From the NCBI GenBank assembly GCA_039638595.1, contig JBDIWM010000002.1, positions 39,558 through 103,557 on the forward strand: a stretch of DNA of 64,000 bases, read 5' to 3'. The notes below the pieces were generated by a model. The model had not been told where the DNA came from. It saw only the letters and a program-made list of their open reading frames with translations, and made no database searches. This document shows, one piece after another, positions 60,404-64,000 of the stretch (position 1 is the stretch's first letter; the number at the start of each line of letters is the position of its first letter). The position numbers and the translations under genes are program-made. This stretch comes from Atribacterota bacterium. Its GTDB lineage: Bacteria > Atribacterota > Atribacteria > Atribacterales > Caldatribacteriaceae.

Positions 60404-61745
60404 AATCTGATCTTCCGCGCGATTCTATTTCTTGCCGGAGCTTTTGGGCGAGTTTTGGGTCAAGTGCGGTGAGGATTTTAATCTGCTTTTCTGCTTCTTC
60501 CATAGCTCCCTGTTTAATGTAGGTAAGTCCAAGTTGGTAATGAATCTCTGGGTTATCGGGATCAAGTTCTATTGCCTTCTGGTATTCAGAAATGGCCTCC
60601 GGGTATTTTTCCATTTGGAAGTAGCAATTTGCCAGGTTATAGCGGGCTAGCAAATATTCTGGATCGATAGCCAGCACCTTTTCGTACATTGCCACGGCCG
60701 AAGAGAGGTCGTTTATATTGAAGTAGGCATTTCCCAGGTTAAAGAATGCAGGGGCATAGTCAGGCCTAATGTGCAGGGCTTCCTGAAGTTTCTCAATCGC
60801 TGTATGATACCTCCCAAGATCAATGTAGTTGATGCCAATGTAGGTTAAAACCTGGTGGTCGTTGGGATTGAGTTCCAAGAGTTTTTCGTAGGCGTCGATA
60901 GAGCGGTACAGGTACCCCATTTCATAGTACGTATTACCCAGGTTCAACCATCCCGAAATATAAAAGGGATCAAGAGTGACTGTTTTCTGGTATGTTTCCA
61001 AGGCCTGAGGATATTTTTCCTGAGTGTAGTAAAGGTTCCCCAGGGCGTTATAGGCGTCAGTGTATTCCGGGTCTAGGTCGATGGCCTTTTTATACAATGC
61101 CTCGGCCTTCTGGAGCTCTCCTTGCTCAGCGTAGGCATTGCCCAGGTTATAGTAGGCATAGAAGTAGGAAGGGTCCTGATCCAGGACTTTCTGATACATT
61201 TCTTCTGCTAATTCCCAAAACCCCAGGTAGTAATAGCAGTTTCCAGAGTTATTGAGTGCATTGAGATTCTGGGAGAGTCGAAACGCTTCCTGAAAGTGCA
61301 CCAAAGCCTTGTAGTAGTCGCCACTATTCAGGTACACCAAACCTAAATTATAGTGAGCATCACCGTTATCTCGTTGTCGCTCGAGGGCTTCGAGCAAGTG
61401 CTTTTCAGCCTGGGGGTAGTCCTCGATTTCAAGGTAGATAGTTCCCAGATTATAGTAGGCTGTGGTGTATTCCGGATCGAGTTCCAGCACTCTTTGTAGA
61501 ATTTCAATGGCCTCCCGGTATCGGTTTAGGAAATAGAGCGCTACTCCTTTGTCGTTGAGGACCATCACGTCGTCGGGTGCGATTTCGAGAGACCGGTTAA
61601 AATACTCGAGAGCTTCTTTGTACTGTCCCCCATTTAGGAGTTCCTGGCCCATCCGATAAAGGTCTTCCGCGGGGTTCTCCTGTGCGAAAGAGTTGGATAT
61701 AACCAGAATCAGGAAAAGACTCATCACTAGGGCAAGCTTTTTCAT
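60393..61745 (-). CDS. Exported TPR-repeat protein
   Basis: A 450-residue protein with signal peptide MKKLALVMSLFLILVISNSFA and about twelve consecutive 34-residue tetratricopeptide repeats with the usual W/Y-NLG-YF-G-Y-A-P pattern (for example YNLGNAYAEQGELQKAEALYKKAIDLDPEYTDAYNALG). Almost nothing outside the repeats. It should scaffold protein complexes in the periplasm or envelope. ATG 61745 is behind GGAAAGGAGAGG; an upstream in-frame ATG at 61775 is less likely. Confidence 0.93.
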   Translation of the reverse strand: MKKLALVMSLFLILVISNSFAQENPAEDLYRMGQELLNGGQYKEALEYFNRSLEIAPDDVMVLNDKGVALYFLNRYREAIEILQRVLELDPEYTTAYYNLGTIYLEIEDYPQAEKHLLEALERQRDNGDAHYNLGLVYLNSGDYYKALVHFQEAFRLSQNLNALNNSGNCYYYLGFWELAEEMYQKVLDQDPSYFYAYYNLGNAYAEQGELQKAEALYKKAIDLDPEYTDAYNALGNLYYTQEKYPQALETYQKTVTLDPFYISGWLNLGNTYYEMGYLYRSIDAYEKLLELNPNDHQVLTYIGINYIDLGRYHTAIEKLQEALHIRPDYAPAFFNLGNAYFNINDLSSAVAMYEKVLAIDPEYLLARYNLANCYFQMEKYPEAISEYQKAIELDPDNPEIHYQLGLTYIKQGAMEEAEKQIKILTALDPKLAQKLRQEIESRGRSDSTL

Positions 61746-62042
61746 TTTATTTCCTCTCCTTTCCGTTTTTTCCATTATAAATTCAGATTACCATTTCTGG
61801 AAGTGACTCCATCGGGGTTCTGAATCCTTACAAATTCTTAAACGAGGTTCATGGAGGTTATGTTCGGATGGTGATGAAGCGAAGGTCGTGGCAGGACATC
61901 TGGTAGAAACTGGGTAAAATAAGCCTGTCGTGTTATTGGGGTTTCTATATTGTCTTTTTATTAACAAGTTGCACATAAGGAATATAATTGTCGTATGTAA
62001 AAGTTGATGATGGGAATTCAAAGCAAAGACATGAGGGAGCGA

Positions 62043-62345
62043 ATGGTTATTCCTGACCTGGATGATGGAAGATTCGAAGGAACCTTTCAACGTTTTGGAC
62101 AATTCCCATACGTTACTATGCTGGATGACTGAGTAGGAATTTTGGAAGTCAAAATTGTGGCCAGAGCTGAGGAACGTTTCAGATTCTATCCTTGGGTTCT
62201 CAGGGGGTCATGATTCGGAGTATGGGTCCTCGGGTTATGGCTTATTTTCAGGGGAAAGGCGTAATGGTTTTACAGAGTGACGCTGAGGCTGTCTCGAGGA
62301 TGCTTCTTTTGCACAAAGAGGGTGATTTGCCTTTTTGCAGATACG
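62043..62345 (+). pseudogene. Decayed NifX/MTH1175-family (dinitrogenase iron-molybdenum cofactor-type) protein
   Basis: MVIPDLDDGRFEGTFQRFGQFPYVTMLDD matches the start of small NifX-like proteins, then TGA at 62130-62132. After a frame change, the C-terminal signature appears as MIRSMGPRVMAYFQGKGVMVLQSDAEAVSRMLL, like the GIGPRAxxxL...GIEV pattern of the family. The gene precedes PadR and DUF5320 genes, with which such proteins often cluster. Lesions: one stop and at least one frameshift. Region 61788-62042 upstream holds no recognisable gene. Confidence 0.6.
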
Positions 62346-62379
62346 TGTCACCATTCCCATTACCATTAGGAGTGCTTCC

Positions 62380-62744
62380 ATGCGGGGGCGATCCCGGGGT
62401 TGTTCTTGGTACCCTTTGATTGGTGTGGAGGTTCTCATTCCGGCGGTCCTCGTGGTTCTATTGCGGGGGCCGAGCTATGGGTACGCTCTTTTGGAGGACT
62501 TGAAATCCCTGAGGATTGGAGTACCGGGTGTCACCCCAGTGTCCTTTATCGGACGCTGCGGATGATGGAGATGGATGGTCTGGTTTCGTCAACCTGGGAC
62601 ACTGAGGGTCCAGGACCAACAAGAAGGGTATACACCATCGCCGAACCTGGGCGAACTTTTTTGCGGGATTGGAGCCGAAAAGTGCGGGAAAGCTTAAAAT
62701 TGTTTGAGAAACTGATTCAAGCTGTTGAGGAAGGAGGTCATTAA
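62380..62744 (+). CDS. PadR-family transcriptional regulator, one-base frameshift
   Basis: The winged-helix of PadR is split over two frames. First: EVLIPAVLVVLLRGPSYGYALLEDLKSLRIGVPGVTP. Then, if the CCCC run at 62534-62537 had five C, SVLYRTLRMMEMDGLVSSTWDTEGPGPTRRVYTIAEPGRTFLRDW and a helical tail follow, ending VEEGGH at 62744. This restores the GYEL-like and LYRxLxxLExxGLV signatures exactly. The restored protein is about 121 residues. PadR proteins repress neighbouring genes; the DUF5320 gene starts 1 base after it. Confidence 0.78.
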
Positions 62745-62745
62745 G

Positions 62746-62988
62746 ATGTTTGGATGTGGAAGATTTGGTTTTCGAGGAGCCACACTTCCCTGGCCTTACG
62801 TGGGCAGGGACAAAGGAGGATTTCCCCGGTGTGCCTATCCGGGGCTGTGGGAAGCACCATCCTGGTGGTACCCGATCTCGGCAGGGGGAGAACTCGATTT
62901 TTTGAGGAAACGGGCTGAAGCAATACGGCAAGAACTTTCCCATATTGAGGAACGAATCCGGGAACTTGAAAAAGGAAACCAGGAATAA
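62746..62988 (+). CDS. DUF5320-family small protein
   Basis: An 80-residue protein with a Gly/aromatic-rich N-terminus (MFGCGRFGFRGATLPWPYVGRDKGGFPRC) and a C-terminal coiled coil (LDFLRKRAEAIRQELSHIEERIRELEKG). This layout is typical of DUF5320 proteins, which neighbour NifX-like and Mrp genes in anaerobes. AAGGAGGT precedes the ATG. Function unknown. Confidence 0.85.
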   Translation: MFGCGRFGFRGATLPWPYVGRDKGGFPRCAYPGLWEAPSWWYPISAGGELDFLRKRAEAIRQELSHIEERIRELEKGNQE

Positions 62989-63007
62989 GAGGACTAACCT
63001 AGGATAG

Positions 63008-63034
63008 AAGATGAATTCCAAAGTTCATCTTTTA
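63008..63034 (+). terminator. Terminator after the DUF5320 gene
   Basis: Arms AAGATGAA (63008-63015) and TTCATCTT (63025-63032) followed by TT, then ACCC; a short weak intrinsic terminator 20 bases after the stop. Confidence 0.55.
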
Positions 63035-63057
63035 CCCTATTAAAGTGGGGTAAGATC

Positions 63058-63918
63058 ATGGGGATGAAGATTCGACGGGGGACTTTACAGGATTTTAGAA
63101 AAGTGGTTCGACTGCTCCGGATGGTTTTTCCTCAAGATGAAGCCGGATATTACTGGAGTTTTTTGCGATTTGACCCTTTTTTCCGTCCAGAGGATGTATG
63201 GCTTGCGGAGGAGGGAAGAGAAATCGTCTCGTGCTTGTGGATTATGCGGCGTTTTTTCTCTGATGGAGAAAAGACCATTCTTGGGGGAGGTGTGGCGAAT
63301 GTAGCGACCCATCCTGCGTTTCGGGGACAAGGTTTTGCTTCACAACTTCTTGAGGAAGCCCTCAATCAGACAAAGAAGGAGGATTTTTCTTTTCTGACTC
63401 TGGTGACGGAGATTCCGACCTTTTATGGACGTTTTGGTTTCGTGGAGTGTAAGAAGTGGATAGGCCGTTTGGAGCCGGAAGGGGGAGAGGGAGTAGTATT
63501 AACCAGAGCGCAAATCAGAGAAATTCTTGAACGTTATGGGGGTTTTTACCGAAAAAGGCGGCTCTTAGTTTTGATGCGAACCCACTCGTATTTACGAGGA
63601 ATAGAACATTGGAACCGGTACAGCGCGCGTTTTCGGGAAGGGAAAAATGGAGCGTTCTGGGGAAAGAACGGAACCATGATTGGGTACTTTTTACCGCGGA
63701 ATCAAGAAATCCAAATATTCGATTTTTTCTTCGAAGAAAATCCTGTGCATGTGCTTTCATTTCTTCGGAAACTGGGGAAGCCGGTACAGCTTTTCCACCA
63801 TCAAGACGTTTTGGATGAGTTGGGTATTGCTCGTGTCCTGGACCGGGAAGTCGTGATGGTGTGTCCTTTGAAGATTTTTCCAGAACGTCTCTATCTTCCT
63901 CCGGTAGACTATTTTTAA
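63058..63918 (+). CDS. GNAT acetyltransferase, Eis-like
   Basis: A 286-residue protein whose N-terminal half is a GNAT domain. The acetyl-CoA-binding segment is GGGVANVATHPAFRGQGFASQLLEEAL, the following strand is FLTLVTEIPTFYGRFGFVECKKW. The C-terminal half has a second GNAT-like or sterol-carrier-like region (FFFEENPVHVLSFLRKLG), as in Eis-type enhanced-survival acetyltransferases, though it is shorter than the usual 400 residues. The substrate is not known. It is followed by a promoter for the next gene. Confidence 0.82.
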   Translation: MGMKIRRGTLQDFRKVVRLLRMVFPQDEAGYYWSFLRFDPFFRPEDVWLAEEGREIVSCLWIMRRFFSDGEKTILGGGVANVATHPAFRGQGFASQLLEEALNQTKKEDFSFLTLVTEIPTFYGRFGFVECKKWIGRLEPEGGEGVVLTRAQIREILERYGGFYRKRRLLVLMRTHSYLRGIEHWNRYSARFREGKNGAFWGKNGTMIGYFLPRNQEIQIFDFFFEENPVHVLSFLRKLGKPVQLFHHQDVLDELGIARVLDREVVMVCPLKIFPERLYLPPVDYF

Positions 63919-63936
63919 AAAACTTTCCTTCCCCCC

Positions 63937-63965
63937 TTGCAAAATATCCGAAGAGCATATACAAT
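63937..63965 (+). promoter_or_regulatory. Promoter for a gene beyond the window edge
   Basis: TTGCAA (63937-63942), 17-base spacer, TACAAT (63960-63965). An ATG at 63986 after GGAGC (MNLEK...) could be the start of the next gene, but only five codons are visible. Confidence 0.5.
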
Positions 63966-64000
63966 ACCTATTGCTCTTCTGGAGCATGAACCTTGAAAAG

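Noticed and set aside
1..64000. CRISPR array, insertion sequences or phage genes
   Set aside because: No regularly spaced repeats, transposase or integrase sequences, or phage structural genes were found.

Overview
The window reads as a chromosomal segment of an anaerobic, probably thermophilic, diderm-like bacterium. It has bacterial T-box, sigma-70-type promoters and intrinsic terminators, but several archaeal/Thermotoga-style genes: a split glutamate synthase, THEP1 NTPase, and DUF39/NIL-ferredoxin homocysteine synthesis. An Atribacterota-like or Thermotogota-like host is my inference; no rRNA is present to prove it. No insertion sequence, phage or CRISPR array was seen.

Region by region. 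1-5.6 kb (+) is a sugar operon: SorC-type regulator, zinc dehydrogenase, pentulose-phosphate epimerase, an ABC-ATPase/FGGY-kinase deletion fusion carrying two stop codons, and a SAF-domain oxidoreductase. 5.7-14.2 kb (+) is a nitrogen-assimilation block: glnA behind a consensus promoter and attenuator, a four-gene glutamate synthase with its own ferredoxin and flavoprotein, then amtB and a PII gene behind a second structured leader. 14.2-19.5 kb (-) is a histidine operon (hisB-H-A-F-IE) headed by an arginase-like gene and a TPR gene. 19.6-23.8 kb holds a membrane protein, an MBL hydrolase, THEP1, an HD-GYP protein and a zinc alcohol dehydrogenase.

23.9-27.6 kb (+) is the most informative unit: a T-box leader with a probable AUG (Met) specifier in front of DUF39, NIL-ferredoxin, UPF0280 and a radical SAM gene, that is, homocysteine synthesis apparently controlled by uncharged tRNA-Met. 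27.6-42.3 kb contains a ferredoxin, a decayed secreted peptidase/propeller gene, a molybdopterin-domain protein, a complete RbsABC-type transporter, a decayed EVE-like gene, two secreted phosphatases, tRNA-Leu(UAA) and a metH-N/metF fusion gene with a one-base frameshift. 42.3-49.4 kb has a hemerythrin, a large PAS/GAF/GGDEF/HD-GYP sensor with a broken PAS-GGDEF partner, a TIM-barrel isomerase, an SDR and a SagB-type nitroreductase. 49.5-53.5 kb (+) is a pseudopilin/beta-helix/YVTN-propeller surface cluster. 53.7-64 kb has an MNT/HEPN pair, tRNA-fMet, an M24-like protein with a DUF296 protein, a lipoprotein serpin, a decayed DUF4143 ATPase, a GGDEF protein, a TPR protein, a NifX/PadR/DUF5320 cluster and a GNAT enzyme.

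The density of broken genes is unusual: about nine loci. Nearly every frameshift can be repaired by adding one base to a homopolymer run, so part of this decay may be sequencing error. In-frame stop codons in other loci cannot be explained that way.
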